Shown here in pieces: positions 11,711 through 23,286 of a DNA stretch of 64,000 bases. Under the pieces are notes generated by a model, which was not told the origin of the DNA, searched no databases, and was given only the letters and a program-made list of their open reading frames with translations. The stretch spans positions 1,550,001-1,614,000 of the forward strand of contig MU839829.1 in the NCBI GenBank assembly GCA_030411725.1, read 5' to 3'. This DNA is from Echria macrotheca. Taxonomy: Eukaryota > Ascomycota > Sordariomycetes > Sordariales > Schizotheciaceae. Made by a program: the position numbers and the translations under genes. Each line of letters opens with the position of its first letter. The first letter of the stretch is position 1.

Positions 11711-12973
11711 TCAAAGCAGTTCGTCCCTGCCGCTCGCAACGCTCATCTCAATGGCCTCGAGAATGGCTCTCTCCTCGAACACCGGGCCTTGACCGTCGCA
11801 CTTTGCCTGTGGCCGCAACTGCTCACTCACTTGAGCAATGTCGACCATCCCGCGCTTGAAGAGTTCGTGGTTGATAATCAGGTCCCACGTGGCTCCGGCA
11901 GCAAGCAGACGTTCCCCGTCGTCGCTCGTCACGATCCGGTGGCTCGGCGTCTTGTTCGCGTGGCCTTGGAGGACATTCGAGTAAAAATCGGTGGGCTGGT
12001 ACGACATCGGACCCGTCGTCGTGGGCGCCGTGACAGCTGGGGATCCGGCGCCGGCAATCGACGTTGCCCGCAGGATTTCATTTTCCGTGCTCATCTTCTG
12101 CAGGTCCCGCTTCAGCTTCTCGTTCTCTGTGACCGTTTGCTGCTGCGACTGCTCCAGCTGCTGGAGCCGGTTCTCGAGGTCCTTGACATGGCGCTCCTTT
12201 CGTTCACGGAATGCTCGTTGCCTGAGACAAGATCAGCATCAAGACTTAACCATGACTAACGGTTCCACCGCATATCGCACGGACAACAGCGTCCGTGGTA
12301 TCCGGATATGTGTATTGTAAAGGAAGGCCCGGCACGTACGCTGCACGGTTCTGGGCTTTCCGCCTCGACTGGGCCGGCGTCAACTCATCCTCGTCCGAGT
12401 TGGACCCCTGCCGACGAGCCTGCTCCTCGTTCTCGATCTTGGTCGCGGGAGTCACGTCGCCGGGGATCGGCATCGGCGGGGGGACAGCACCGTTGGTGGG
12501 CTGCTGTTGCACGGCGGCGGCGGGGTGCGGGCCCGGCGGCGTTGGTGGGCCGGGAAAGGGCTGTTGGGCGTTGAACTGCACGGCATAGCTATCAAAGTTT
12601 TGAAAGGGCTCGTGGGCGATGCCATTGGGGAACTGCTCGTAGACCTCCTGAGTAATGATTGTGTAAGCCTCTCGTACGCAGAGCCAGACCCGGCGCTACT
12701 GCTTGCTAAGGTGCTGCAAATGCGGAGATTGGGGAGCACGCAGCAGAGAGGGGCCACCGGCCAGCACGTATAAACCAGGTGCGCCTTTCGGTCCTCTCAG
12801 ATCTCGTTCCTTCTTTTCTCCGAATATAATGGGCGCGCGCGACCTACCGGAGGCGATGTGGTGTTGAAGTCCTCCGACGCAACAGAGTTGGAGTGCGAGG
12901 GCGTCAACGGTGGAATGCCGATGAATTGGTAGGGCTGAGCGCCGGGAAAGTATGCTGTGTGCGTAAAGTCCAT
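11711..12973 (-). CDS. YAP-type bZIP transcription factor (kapC/FCR3-like)
   Basis: Exons complement(12848..12973), (12340..12647) and (11711..12221) give 314 residues, phase-consistent. The basic region AQNRAAQRAFRERK (about residues 139-152) has the Gln and Arg-Ala-Phe-Arg pattern of fungal YAP proteins and is split by intron 2 (118 bp). A leucine zipper follows (VKDLENRL, LEQSQQQT, ENEKLKRD, ENEIL). The N-terminus MDFTHTAYFPG...PPLTPSHS and the C-terminal block (CDGQGPVFEE...SVASGRDELL) are typical of kapC/FCR3-like AP-1 factors. I see no paired Cys-rich domains as in Yap1, so direct redox sensing is not supported. Intron 1 (200 bp) is long for this window. It acts in the nucleus; targets are unknown. 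Confidence 0.88.
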
Positions 12974-15356
12974 GGCGCCGACGGTTCTTCTTTGCCGGCC
13001 TCCTTTTCTTTTTCTTTCTTTTTCCTCGAATCCCGAATCAAATAAGTCTCGATCGACGAAAAGACAACACTCGGTTCAGCGATGGCTTCTTTCTCGGAGC
13101 TGCTTGGGGTGTAGGGCTGATCGGGGGAAGAGAGGACGAAAGGGCGACGCGCGCAGAGGGGACTGTCCAAGTGGGTTTAATCGAGGGCGGGGGGGAGGGA
13201 ACCAGACCAGGGGACCAGACGTGTGTGAGCACAAGCAGCAAGAGGAAAAAGAAGTGGAGTCCCGCCGAACGCAGCGGCCCTGCCAGGTGGTTATAATTCC
13301 TTCGACAGAAGAAGGGCCGCAGCGGCATCCTCGACACATTGCTGGACAGGGTGGCTTTGCACACACCCAGCACAGCGCGTGCCGCGTGGTCGGTATGTGG
13401 AATATTGACACCTCTTCCCCTGCATCTGGCCTAATAAATGAACCAAGTTTTCCCCCATCTCCAAAAAGTGCCATAAATACGGTGAGAGGTTGCCGGCGGC
13501 TTTTTCATGTTTTCCAACCTGTTCCCTCGAGCATTCGCGTAGCACAGCAAAACCCGCCGAAAGAGGACGTTGGCGAGCGACGATCAGCGGGAAAGGGAAA
13601 CAGTTTATTAACCCCCCAATCAGAACGTCAACCAGATAAAATCCTCGACGGGTTTCCTAGTCAGTAGGTCGCAGGTGTATGTCCAGCAGACAGGAGACCT
13701 CGCGAATGTTGGTTCCCCAACCTGCCTAGCGTATCTAGTCTGTCTGTCAGTCTGTCAAGTGTGATACCTATCTTGGTCCCGAGAATACATATGCAAAAGC
13801 ACTGAATCGGAGCTTTCCCATCAACTACCTTACCTCCTCCCACAGCATTTTCTGCGCACCCTCCAGGTCGGGTGCACCCCACCTTAACTTGCGAAAGTGC
13901 CAGCTGCCGCTGCCGCTGCCGAGTGAGTCCTGGAGAAAAGGGAACGAACGGTGAGCGCAACTTGCCAGTGACGACCAAAAGAAAATCGTGATGAGAACCG
14001 CAGCTGGCACAGCGAGCGGCCCGCTTCTTCGTCGGAGGTACATTACGGAAAATGCGGCGCAGACATCCCCATCCCATCCCATCCCCCCGTCACCCCCTCT
14101 GTTCTCGACCTCGAAAGAACCGCATCATCCCCCCTTGCGCCCCGCATCCCGCTCACAGACGTTTCTCCTCCTCCCCATCCAACAATTCTTATTTTTGTCC
14201 CTACATGTACCTAACCTTCCTCCCGTTCAAACATTTGAAATGCTCGTGCGTTGCGCGCGCGCCACTGGGTTACACTCCAGACGGAAACGACCACGTGCGC
14301 ATAAAGCATGTGTACGTCCTGGGGAGCCATGCCCCCCCTTCCCAACCAACCTTTCAATGTAGATCCCAAATGGCTATCAACCAACAATCAATAACAAAAA
14401 TAAGATATATACACAGTAGGTTGGTTGAGTGGTTGCACGAAGTCCTCAAGCTTGGTACTCGAGCCGAGCGGTAGTGTAGGCTGATGAGGCTGAGCAGTCA
14501 AAGCCCAAAGCTCAAAACTCAAACACTCAATGCCACTGATCCGGTCCGTCCGGCTTCCGTCCGGCGCCGTCCGCTGCCCTCGATGAGAATAAAAAAGGAG
14601 TAAGCCACTCACTCACCTACGGAATTACCGGTTCCTTGGCCACCACTTATTACCTCGTTATACTATACAGTCCAAGTTACTCCGCAGAAGAGCGGGCAGC
14701 AAGGAATGTCTTGGAGAGAGGGAAAGAAAGGCAAATCGGAACTGTGCGGTTTAGTCAGCCACCACCCACGAACCTCTCAGGCAAGACCAGATTCAAGACA
14801 AGACCAAGGTAAGATAGGTAGCTCTAAGCGTAACAGCTGTCAAACGAGATCGAAAATCTACACGGAAATCGAAATGGGAAAGACTTCTTGTCCAAGACAA
14901 GCAAGTTCTGTCTCTCCACAGCCACACGAGGAACGGCTTCTTCCGGCGCGCGGGAATGGAACCGTGAGCATGACCCTCCCTACAAGAAACTCTTGCCACT
15001 GGTCCACCCGGTATGTTGGAATTTGGCCGCCGTAACTCCGACGTGAACACCCCGTCTGACTGTCATCCTGAATCTGAGGCGACCACAAGGCGGTGGATCC
15101 CTGCTCCGCCAGAATGAATGGTCGTCCCGATAATGAGAGGGATGTCCCGATTATGCTTCCAACCAGGCAGCCCCTGGACAACTAAAACATCTCGTCATCT
15201 TTCGGTCTAGGCGACGGCACAGACTAACGCTCTTGTCTTGATAGAAAACATAACGGCATATCTACAATCGACATTCGATATAAAAGCAAAAAAATACACG
15301 GCGGTGCATCCATCACGCCTCTTATCAGCCCACACATCGTCCCTTCAGCTCGCCAC
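12974..15356. other. Intergenic: bZIP 5' region and malate synthase 3' region
   Basis: About 2.4 kb without a gene I can support. The longest frame (236 codons, + strand from 12957) is antisense to the bZIP first exon and leader, and has Arg/Pro/Ser-rich random composition. The part next to 12973 probably holds a long bZIP promoter and leader. Confidence 0.55.
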
Positions 15357-17131
15357 TTACAATTTGGAAGCAGGCGACGGGCTCCCTGCGCTCGTGATCT
15401 CATTATACAAAAGCCTATCCCACTGTTAGCCGTGTTGTCTTGGATTATGAAGAGATACTCACGAAGTCAAGAAGTCGGCATAGTCCTCCCCGGTAACCTG
15501 ACCGGCAAAGTATTGGGCCGCCAGCTGGAACTTGTTGCCCTTAGGCGCCTTGGCCGCAAGCTCTTGCGTCTGCTCCTTGAGCAGCTTCAGGGCATACGCC
15601 TTGTCGACGCGCTTACCCTCGGCCGTAGTCACGCCGTGGCGGACCCACTGCCAAAGCTGACTGCGGGAGACCTCAGCCGTCGCAGCGTCCTCCCTACTCT
15701 TACGTTAGCTCACGCCATCCCGCATGTCCATAGAAACGTACATAAGATAGTTAATAGGCACACAGCCCACTCCGCGGACCCAAGCCTCCATGTAGCCGAG
15801 GCCGATGTTGAGGTTCTTGCGGATGCCCTCCTCAGTGATCTTGCCCGGAACATTCATGTTGAGCAGGTCGTTCTGCCCAATGACCACGTCCTCTCGGCGC
15901 ACGAACAGCTGGTTGGGCGTGGGCATGTGCTTGTTGAAGATCTCAGTGGCGATGCTGGCCAGAGCAGGGTGAGCAACCCAGGTGCCGTCGTGGCCAGCCC
16001 GGACTTCGCGCAGCTTGTCGGCACGGACGCCCTCCATGGCCTTGTCGTTGGCAGCCGGGTCGTCCTTGATCGGGATCTGAGCAGCCATGCCGCCCATGGC
16101 GTGGACACCGCGCTTGTGGCAGGTCTGGATGAGGAGCTTGACATACGCATCCATGAAGGGAACCGTCATGGTCACGCAGCTCCGGTCGGGGAGGACGAAG
16201 CTCGAGTTCTGACGGAACTTCTTGATAACACTGAAGATGTAATCCCATCGGCCACAGTTCAAGCCCGAGCTGTGGTCCCGGAGCTCGTAGATAATCTCGT
16301 CCATCTCGAAAGCAGCAAGAATGGTCTCGATCAGCACGGTGCCGCGGATCGTCCCCCTGGGCATGCCGATGTAGTCCTGGGCGAGGTTGAAGACGTCGTT
16401 CCACAGCCGAGCCTCGAGATGCGACTCCATCTTGGGAAGATAGAAGTAGGGGCCGAAACCGCGCTTGACAGCCTCGGCAGCGTTGTGGTAGAAGTACAGG
16501 CCAAAGTCAAAAAGCGAACCGCTCATGGGCTCGCCGTCGACTGTAACATGCTTCTCCTCGAGGTGCCACCCACGAGGCCGCACAATTAGGGTTGGGAGCG
16601 TCCTGTCGTTTCGCAGCTTGTATTCCTTGGCACCCTGCTTGAAGTCGACCTGTCTCCGGACGGCATCGTACAGGTTGACCTGACCATTGACCATGTTTTC
16701 CCATGTGGGAGCGCTCGAATCTGGTGCTGTCAGCCAATCACAGCCCCCGAAAAAGGATCAAGGCACAAACCCTCGAAATCAGCCATATAAGTCCACACAT
16801 CAGCGTTGAGCGCATTCACCACCATCTTGCGGTCCGTAGGGCCCGTGATCTCAACGCGGCGATCCACCAGCCCCGGAGCGGGAGGAGCACCCTTCCATGT
16901 CGGGTTCTCGCGAATGTGACGGGTCTCTGGCAGAAAATCGGGAAGAATGCCGCGGTCGAGCTCGGCCTGGCGAGCCTTGCGGCGCTCCAGGAGGGCCTTA
17001 CGGGTTGGGTTGAAGGACCGTTGAAGCAAAGCGAGGAAGGCCAGAGCTTGGGGCGTCAGGATCTTGCGCTGCGACTCGGAAACGTGGCCGAGGACGTTGA
17101 CGCCCTGGAGGATGTTGTCGGTCGACGCCAT
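15357..17131 (-). CDS. MLS1: Malate synthase, peroxisomal/glyoxysomal (glyoxylate cycle)
   Basis: Exons complement(16771..17131), (15742..16720), (15463..15693) and (15357..15414) give 542 residues, the usual fungal length. The enzyme condenses acetyl-CoA with glyoxylate to malate, needed for growth on acetate or fatty acids (acuE in Aspergillus, acu-9 in Neurospora). The family signature RDHSSGLNCGRWDYIF is intact, as are RGWHLEEKHV and the catalytic-core stretch FGPYFYLPKMESHLEARLW (N-terminal to the signature). The 58-nt last exon encodes LLYNEITS...PASKL, ending in the tripeptide SKL, a canonical PTS1 signal for peroxisomes. This exon is easy to miss, because the preceding frame stops within the intron. 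The fumarase gene lies 1.35 kb upstream on the same strand. Confidence 0.97.
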
Positions 17132-18482
17132 TTTTGCTTGCCGTAGATGTATGTCGAGATGTCACTAGTGGTATGTCAAACTCCCAGCTAGATGTAGTGC
17201 CGCTGTAATCTGATGAAGATGTAAGTGTCAGAGCTAGATGCCGAGGACTAAAAAATGGTTGCCGGCTGCAGGTTATGACGAACAAAGGAAGCGAGGGAAG
17301 GTGCGAGTGGGAGCTTGTGATTATGGAGTACAGAGATACAGGAGCGGGACGAGTACTAATAAAGCTTATGGCCGACCGACTCCTGCTTGTCAAATTCCCG
17401 AACTGACTCACGATTTGTCCTTTCTTTTCTTATCCAACCTATGGGGAAAACGGACTAGGCCAGAACTCGTGGAGGAGCGAACTGCATGCGGCGGCGAAGG
17501 GTTGCGCAATGACGAAAAATAACAGGGACGACTCTGGAGCAGCCGGCGTCCTTTTCTGGGGAAAATAGCAACAACACACCGGTGGCGGACTGCACCCACC
17601 CAGCGGTATCGTCTCGGCAATAAACTTCGTCCCCGGGGGGCATCTTTCACTCCATTTCCCCAGCGAGTTTACAACATGTGGTTGGCCAATGGCCCCCTCC
17701 AGATGTGTCACATTCCTCCCCCGGTGCCCGGGGATGGGGGGGTATCCCTTGCGTGGCCAGCCCTCGGGCGCGCGGAGGTTTGCTTCGGCGGTCGGGTCCA
17801 GACACGACGAGAGAAAAGCACATGTGAAATGCTGGTGTAATTGCCCAGTCATGGTCGTCACGAGTGAGGTCATCGGGTAGACGACCCCGCAATCTGATGA
17901 GCTCGATCAGCTAAAACGGCAACGACAGACTTCTCCAAGCCCGCTTGGCTGCCCTCATCCCATCTGTCTTTTCCTGCTGCTCGATAACTGCAGTGCGCTG
18001 GCCACGGATGCAGCTCCTACATCGACTGTCCATCTCACCGCCGATATCGTTGCAGGTCAGATGGGCTCGGCCTGGTCCCCTGTTGCGGTTGTCTCAGAGA
18101 GCAGTTGTCGGTTGGAGGGGTTCTCGTGGGAGCTATGACCAGGGGTAGGCCAGCTCCGATCTACCGGACGACAGCCGAGGTCTACGGCAGGGGAACCCGC
18201 CGACGCCCGCGTGCCGATACTTTCCGAGGCCCGGTTGCAGGCCGTTACGTCTCGCCTCGCTTCTTTCTCCCCTTCGCCGAGCGCGCTGCTTCGTCGGTCG
18301 GCACGTGAAATGTCTTGCGCATCTTTGTGCATGCGCTCGTATCCATTATTACATCCTTATCTTACTGACGAGGTACTACATGCCACGACAATGCCGCCGC
18401 GACAAATTCATCCAAGTCTTGTCTGGCCGGCTTCAAACTTACGCCTTCCATGCAAGGTTTATAGACTACAGATGCCCCAGGA
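17132..18482. other. Malate synthase promoter region and fumarase 3' flank
   Basis: No gene seen. The region upstream of the malate synthase ATG contains a cluster of CreA-like sites (separate entry). The half next to the fumarase stop codon is featureless. Confidence 0.6.
17556..17733 (-). promoter_or_regulatory. Cluster of CreA/Mig1-type SYGGRG sites upstream of malate synthase
   Basis: CTGGGG at 17556-17561, CCGGGG at 17633-17638 (palindromic CCCCGGGG), CCCCAG at 17658-17663 (CTGGGG on the minus strand) and CCGGGG at 17728-17733, some 425-600 bp upstream of the ATG. SYGGRG is the known binding consensus of the carbon-catabolite repressor CreA. Glyoxylate-cycle genes are classical repressed targets. 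Binding here is inferred. Confidence 0.5.
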
Positions 18483-20117
18483 TTAGCCCTTGTAGGGCTT
18501 GGGCCCAATCATGAGTTCTGGCTTCACGAGCGCGTCAAACTCTTCCTCCGTCAGCGCATTGAGCTCAAGAGCACTCTGCTTCAGCGTCAGGCCCTTCTTG
18601 TGCGCGTTCTTGGCCACCTTGCTGGCCATGTCGTAGCCGATCTTGGGATTGAGGCAAGTTACCAGCATGAGGCTAAAATTGTCAGTTGCCAGCACAGCAT
18701 ATATAGTGGGGGTGACTCACGATTCCTTCATGATGCTGGCAATCTTCTCCTCGTTGGCCGCGAGACCGACAACCAGGTTCTTCTCAAAGCTGCGCATACC
18801 ATCCGCCAGAAGACGGACGCTGTGGAGCAGGTTGCGAATGATCAGGGGCTTGTAGACGTTGAGCTCGAACTGGCCGTTCATGCCACCAATGGTGCAAGCA
18901 ACGTGGTTGCCCATGACTTGGGCGCAAACCATAGTCAAGGCCTCGCACTGCGTAGGGTTGACCTTGCCGGGCATGATGGAGCTGCCGGGCTCGTTCTCGG
19001 GAAGGTTGAGCTCGCCAAGACCGCAACGAGGCCCGCTGCCCAGGTAGCGGATGTCCTGCGCAATCTTGGTGAGGGAGGCCGCGAGGGTGTTGAGCGTGCC
19101 CGAGGCCTGCACGATGGCATCGTGGGCAGCAAGAGCCTCAAACTTGTTCGGGGCCGTCTTGAACTCTGTGCCAGTCATCTTGGTAACCTCCTCGGCGATC
19201 GCCTCAGCAAAACCCACAAATGTGTTGATACCGGTGCCAACAGCCGTGCCACCCTGGGCCAGCAGGCGCAGATCCGGCAGCGCGCTCTCGACCCGCTTAA
19301 TGCCAAAGTCGAGCTGGGCCACATAGCCGCTGAACTCCTGGGCGAGGGTGAGCGGGGTAGCATCCTGAAGATGGGTGCGCCCGATCTTGATTATGCCCTT
19401 GGCCTCGAACTCGTCGACCTTCTTTTGCAGCGCGTTGCGCAGACTGTGGAGAGCGGGGAGCAGCTCGCCTTCGATCTCGAGAACGGCGGCGATGTGCATG
19501 ACGGTCGGGAAGGTATCATTGGACGAGGCCGAACGGTTGACGTGATCGTTGGGGTGCACTGGCTTCTTGGTTCCCATGGTGCCGCCCAGAATCTCGATCG
19601 CGCGGTTGCTAATAACCTCGTTGGCGTTCATGTTGGACTGGGTGCCCGAGCCGGTCTGCCAGACGACGAGGGGGAAGTGGTCGAGGAGCTTCAGGTCGGC
19701 CACCTCCTTCGCGGCCTGCTGGATCGCGGCGCCGATCTTGGGGTCGAGGCCGAAGCGCATGTTGACCGTCGCGGCGGCGCCCTTGAGAATACCAAAGGCC
19801 TTGACGATCGGGGGCGGCATGCGATCCTGGGGTTGGTTGATGCGGAAGTTTTCGAGCGATCGTTCCGTCTGCGCACCCCAGTACTTGTCGGCCGGGACCT
19901 GGATCTCGCCAAAGGCATCGCTCTCGGTTCTCGTCTTGGCCGCCATTCTTAATGCGCTCGCGTGGAATTGTCTCTGGAGTTGTGGCTTGCACTGGTGAAG
20001 TTGACTGGAAAGAGGGGATGCAGCTCGACATGTGCTCGACAGTCGTGCAGATGTCCTCGGCTTAGCGAAACCCCTCAGGGCTGCCGGCTCGGCAGCGCGC
20101 ACCACCGATCGAAGCAT
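18483..20117 (-). CDS. FUM1: Fumarate hydratase class II (fumarase)
   Basis: Exons complement(18721..20117) and (18483..18672) give 528 residues. It hydrates fumarate to malate in the TCA cycle. The class II signature GSSIMPGKVNP is intact, with SGSGTQSNMNANEV and NDHVNRSASSNDTFP upstream. Residues 1-57 are a Ser/Arg/Ala-rich mitochondrial presequence (MLRSVVRAAEP...FHASALR). A second Met at residue 58 (MAAKTRTESDAFGEIQVP) starts exactly at the mature enzyme, so leaky scanning or alternative transcripts could give a cytosolic form, as known for fumarases elsewhere. The 48-bp intron lies near the C-terminus. The gene is co-oriented with malate synthase, which lies just downstream. Confidence 0.97.
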
Positions 20118-21310
20118 TGTTGGAACGTGACGTTGCTAGCTGGGTGCTAACAGTGGAGGATGGAGGATTAGGTACGCGGTACACCAATTGCCACACCGTC
20201 CGATCTGACGAGAGGCCAATTGGGCTGCTGCAGGTGAGCGGGGTGGGATTGATGCTCGAAAGAGGTGGGCAAAGCACTGCAGAGCCGGAATGAGGATGAG
20301 GACTCGAAATAGGTCCGTAGGACAGCGAGGTTTGGTGGAGGATAAAATGACGCTCAGATGGAAGTTTGTCGCAACGACAAGAAAAGTTTCCCCAACAGCC
20401 TCAATCTGGGGCGCACGTTAGCCGGCACGTCCCGACCAGCCCCGCAACCCCGGCCTGCCAACCAACCGCGCAGGGTTTTGGCACTTGGCAGTGGGGCCGG
20501 CATGTCACTCGGTTTTTCAACTCCAGCCCATCCGGCCCATCCATCAACGCTTGATCGGACAGACGGCGATGCATTGGTTCTTCCGGGCATCCGGCATAGG
20601 TTCTAGTTTACAGTGAGGCAAGAGTGACAGGATGTATGGTGCTTGATCCCACCCGAGATGGCGTCCACCATGAATGGTTGCGAAGAGTTTTCGCTCGACG
20701 AATTTGAGGGTCAGGTTGTGACGGCTTGACAGCTAAGACGTTCCTGAAAAATCGGATATGTGTAGGCTGCATGCTATCTTTGAGACAACGCCGTGCTGAG
20801 TCGAGGTTGCTTGCTTGGTAGACGAAAATCGGTGTTCGCTTCGAAATGGGTTCTTGGCCCCGGGCTTCCTTGGTAACAGTTTGGGCACATCGGCCAATTT
20901 TATGGCCTCAATGGATACTACATCCTGAATTACAATCTTGTACCGGTTTTAAAGAGCACAGATTTGGTGGTTCGAGATGCTGCTCCAACAAGTTGTCGAG
21001 AAATTTGACGTTGCAAAGATTCTTCCTTGGGGTCGTTCCAGAATGGGCTTAGCGCGATCGGCCAGTCCAGATCGTCAATCTAATCATCAGGTAATCGTCC
21101 GTCAGCGCGACACACCAATAGCCCATCGCCGACAAAGAACTGCACCTCCAGCTGGAACGCCAAGCAGCGATTTCTCAGCGCCCATGTAGACGTGCATCAG
21201 CGATATAAACCCTCGAGTTGCAAAAGCATTTGGCATGCTCACCCAATAATCGCGTTATCTAACCCAGGAGCTTCTCGACATCTCTCGAGAGCCATTGAGA
21301 GGTCTATTTA
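20118..21310. other. Divergent intergenic region, fumarase/pirin
   Basis: No coding sequence supported. It forms the promoters of fumarase (-) and pirin (+). Short overlapping frames on both strands have no recognisable content. Confidence 0.6.
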
Positions 21311-22351
21311 ATGAAGCGCTTCCTTCTCGTCCTGTCTGTTTGCATCGTTTTCATTTCCATCATCTACAACACAGCAACATTCAAGCCATTACTCCATAGT
21401 AGCAGTCTACTACTCATATCCACCATCAGCAGACTCTTCACTTCATCAGACACGGAGTCACCGTCGTCCATGCTCAAGAACGCCGCATCCACCATGTCCA
21501 AGACTCTCCAGAACGCCAAAATCACCCCCCACCGGTCGGGTGCCCGGGGCCACTCCGACCATGGCTGGCTCAACACCTACCACTCCTTCTCCTTTGCCGA
21601 CTGGTACAGCCCAAAGTTCAGCTCGTTCGGCTCCCTGCGGGTGCTGAACGAGGACCGGGTCAAGCCTAACTCGGGCTTCCCGACACATCCTCACTCCAAC
21701 TTTGAGATCTTCAGCTACATCCTCTCGGGCGAGCTGACGCATCGCGACTCGATGCTCAAGAAGGGGGCCGAAGGCGGACAGAGCGATCGCTTCTACCGCA
21801 TGCGACGCGGAGACGTGCAGTTCACCACGGGCGGCACCGGCATCGCCCACTCCGAGTTCAACGAGCACAACAAGGACACCGTCCACTTCCTACAGATCTG
21901 GGCTCGCCCATGGCGCAATGGCCTGCCACCGCGCTATCACACTAGGCATTTCGACGACGAGGAGAAGAGGAAGGGATTTGTTCGGATTCTCAGTCCGTTG
22001 AAGGGCGGTGTCGAGGCGTCGGCGGAGCAGGAGAAGGCTGCGGAACCAGTCATTCCTGACACCATCCCCATCCACGCCGACTTCGTCATGGGTGCGGGCC
22101 TCATCGAGCCGGGAAACAAGTTTGAATGGGTTGTTGGAGCGAATGCGACCGAGGCGACCAAGCGCAAGGTCTACCTGCATGTTCCCATGACCAAGAACGG
22201 GAAGGCAAAGGTCAAGGTTGACGGAAGGGAGGATGTTGTTTTGGAGGAGGGAGACGGTGCCTTTGTGGATGCTGTCCAAGCGGGAGACAAGCTCTCGGTG
22301 GAAAGCGTCGGGGAAGCAGAAGCCGAGGTTATTGTTTTGGATACAGCGTAG
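21311..22351 (+). CDS. Pirin-family cupin protein with N-terminal hydrophobic segment
   Basis: Single exon, 346 residues. Two cupin halves: the N-terminal one carries the pirin metal-ligand pattern T-H-P-H-S-N-F-E (about residues 125-132), ELTHRDS and GGTGIAHSEFNEH, which supply His/His/His/Glu ligands for an Fe-type metal. Pirins act as nuclear cofactors or quercetinase-like dioxygenases, and the substrate here is unknown. Residues 1-42 form a hydrophobic segment (FLLVLSVCIVFISIIY), unusual for a pirin. The fold begins only near residue 70 (NAKITPHRSGARGHSDHGW). In-frame Met54 and Met62 would give a normal soluble pirin, so the true start is uncertain. Confidence 0.9.
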   Translation: MKRFLLVLSVCIVFISIIYNTATFKPLLHSSSLLLISTISRLFTSSDTESPSSMLKNAASTMSKTLQNAKITPHRSGARGHSDHGWLNTYHSFSFADWYSPKFSSFGSLRVLNEDRVKPNSGFPTHPHSNFEIFSYILSGELTHRDSMLKKGAEGGQSDRFYRMRRGDVQFTTGGTGIAHSEFNEHNKDTVHFLQIWARPWRNGLPPRYHTRHFDDEEKRKGFVRILSPLKGGVEASAEQEKAAEPVIPDTIPIHADFVMGAGLIEPGNKFEWVVGANATEATKRKVYLHVPMTKNGKAKVKVDGREDVVLEEGDGAFVDAVQAGDKLSVESVGEAEAEVIVLDTA

Positions 22352-23286
22352 AGGATCTTGTTGAGAGAAATTCTGTACATACTTCTAGAGGTTCGGGTGC
22401 AATATGAGCTTTGGACATTTTATCCACATGGTTTTAACCCTGTGACTCGTTTGAGCATCACGCCGCGAACCAAAGTGCTATTGTGTGGGCAGGGCGAAAC
22501 CGGGGCCCAAAGTAGATAAATGTTTACGTTGCAGCGCGATGCGCGATACGCGACAAATGGCTCGTAGATTCGTGGAATGGATAGAGCATCAAGACAGCAG
22601 AAGTGGTCGCGACTCATGGCATTTATCACAGGGAAGCATCGACTTGCATTGAAGATGTCTTCTTCGCCTCGCCCCGCGCAAGGGACGATGGAGATGAAGA
22701 GAAAGGGTGAACGCAAAACGCGAGTTGGGTTCCAAAAATTCCCCAGCCAGCCGAGGCCAACTGGGAGCGGTCAGGTTGTAGTTTTCAACTAGCAAAAACG
22801 TGATCTCGGACGAATCCTCACTGATACACGTAAAACCTCTGCACCGGGATGGAGAAGAAAAGAAAAGGAAGAGGAAACCGGGGGTGCGAGCGAAGAATTT
22901 ATAGGCAGGGCTGTGGTCTGTGCACGATCGAAAATTTGCGATCGCCCCACTTTGGTGTTTAGGGTGCCTTGCGGCCTTACCAGGTCCCCACCAGCGCTCC
23001 TGCCTTTGCTCCAAGCTGCAGGGCGCTGCAGCGTGTGGGCAGGTGGCAGGCGCTGTGGTGCCTGCAACACGCCGTGCTGGTGCCTGCAACAAGCCGTGCA
23101 CGCCCACTGACGCCCTGGGGAAGGCCAACGCGGCGAGTCGCGTTCCCGTAAACCCGGGCGACATCCAGAGTCCGAGACGCCGGCGATCTCACTGTTTCTT
23201 ACGAATGTACACAGCTCCCGTCTGTAGCAATTGAACATTATTCTCATCAGATCCCGCTGAATCGCGTCAGAGAGTCAAAAATAGAC
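22352..23286. other. Intergenic region with a short tandem duplication
   Basis: No gene seen. It includes the imperfect 22-bp tandem repeat at 23057-23099 and forms the promoter of the small membrane-protein gene. Confidence 0.6.
23057..23099. repeat. Imperfect 22-bp tandem duplication
   Basis: Two adjacent copies of GGTGCCTGCAACAnGCCGTG, differing at one base (c at 23070, a at 23092), in a GC-rich stretch also containing GCTGCAGGGCGCTGCAG. About 200 bp upstream of the small membrane-protein ATG. Function unknown. Confidence 0.75.

Noticed and set aside
12957..13667. 236-codon + frame
   Set aside because: Overlaps the bZIP first exon and leader antisense; composition random-like; no splice or domain evidence.
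15432..16589. 385-codon open frame on the + strand
   Set aside because: Antisense to malate synthase, whose motifs and exon structure are unambiguous.
18600..19952. 450-codon open frame on the + strand
   Set aside because: Exact mirror of the fumarase coding exon. Third-position GC bias leaves the antisense frame open, and its sequence has no family features.
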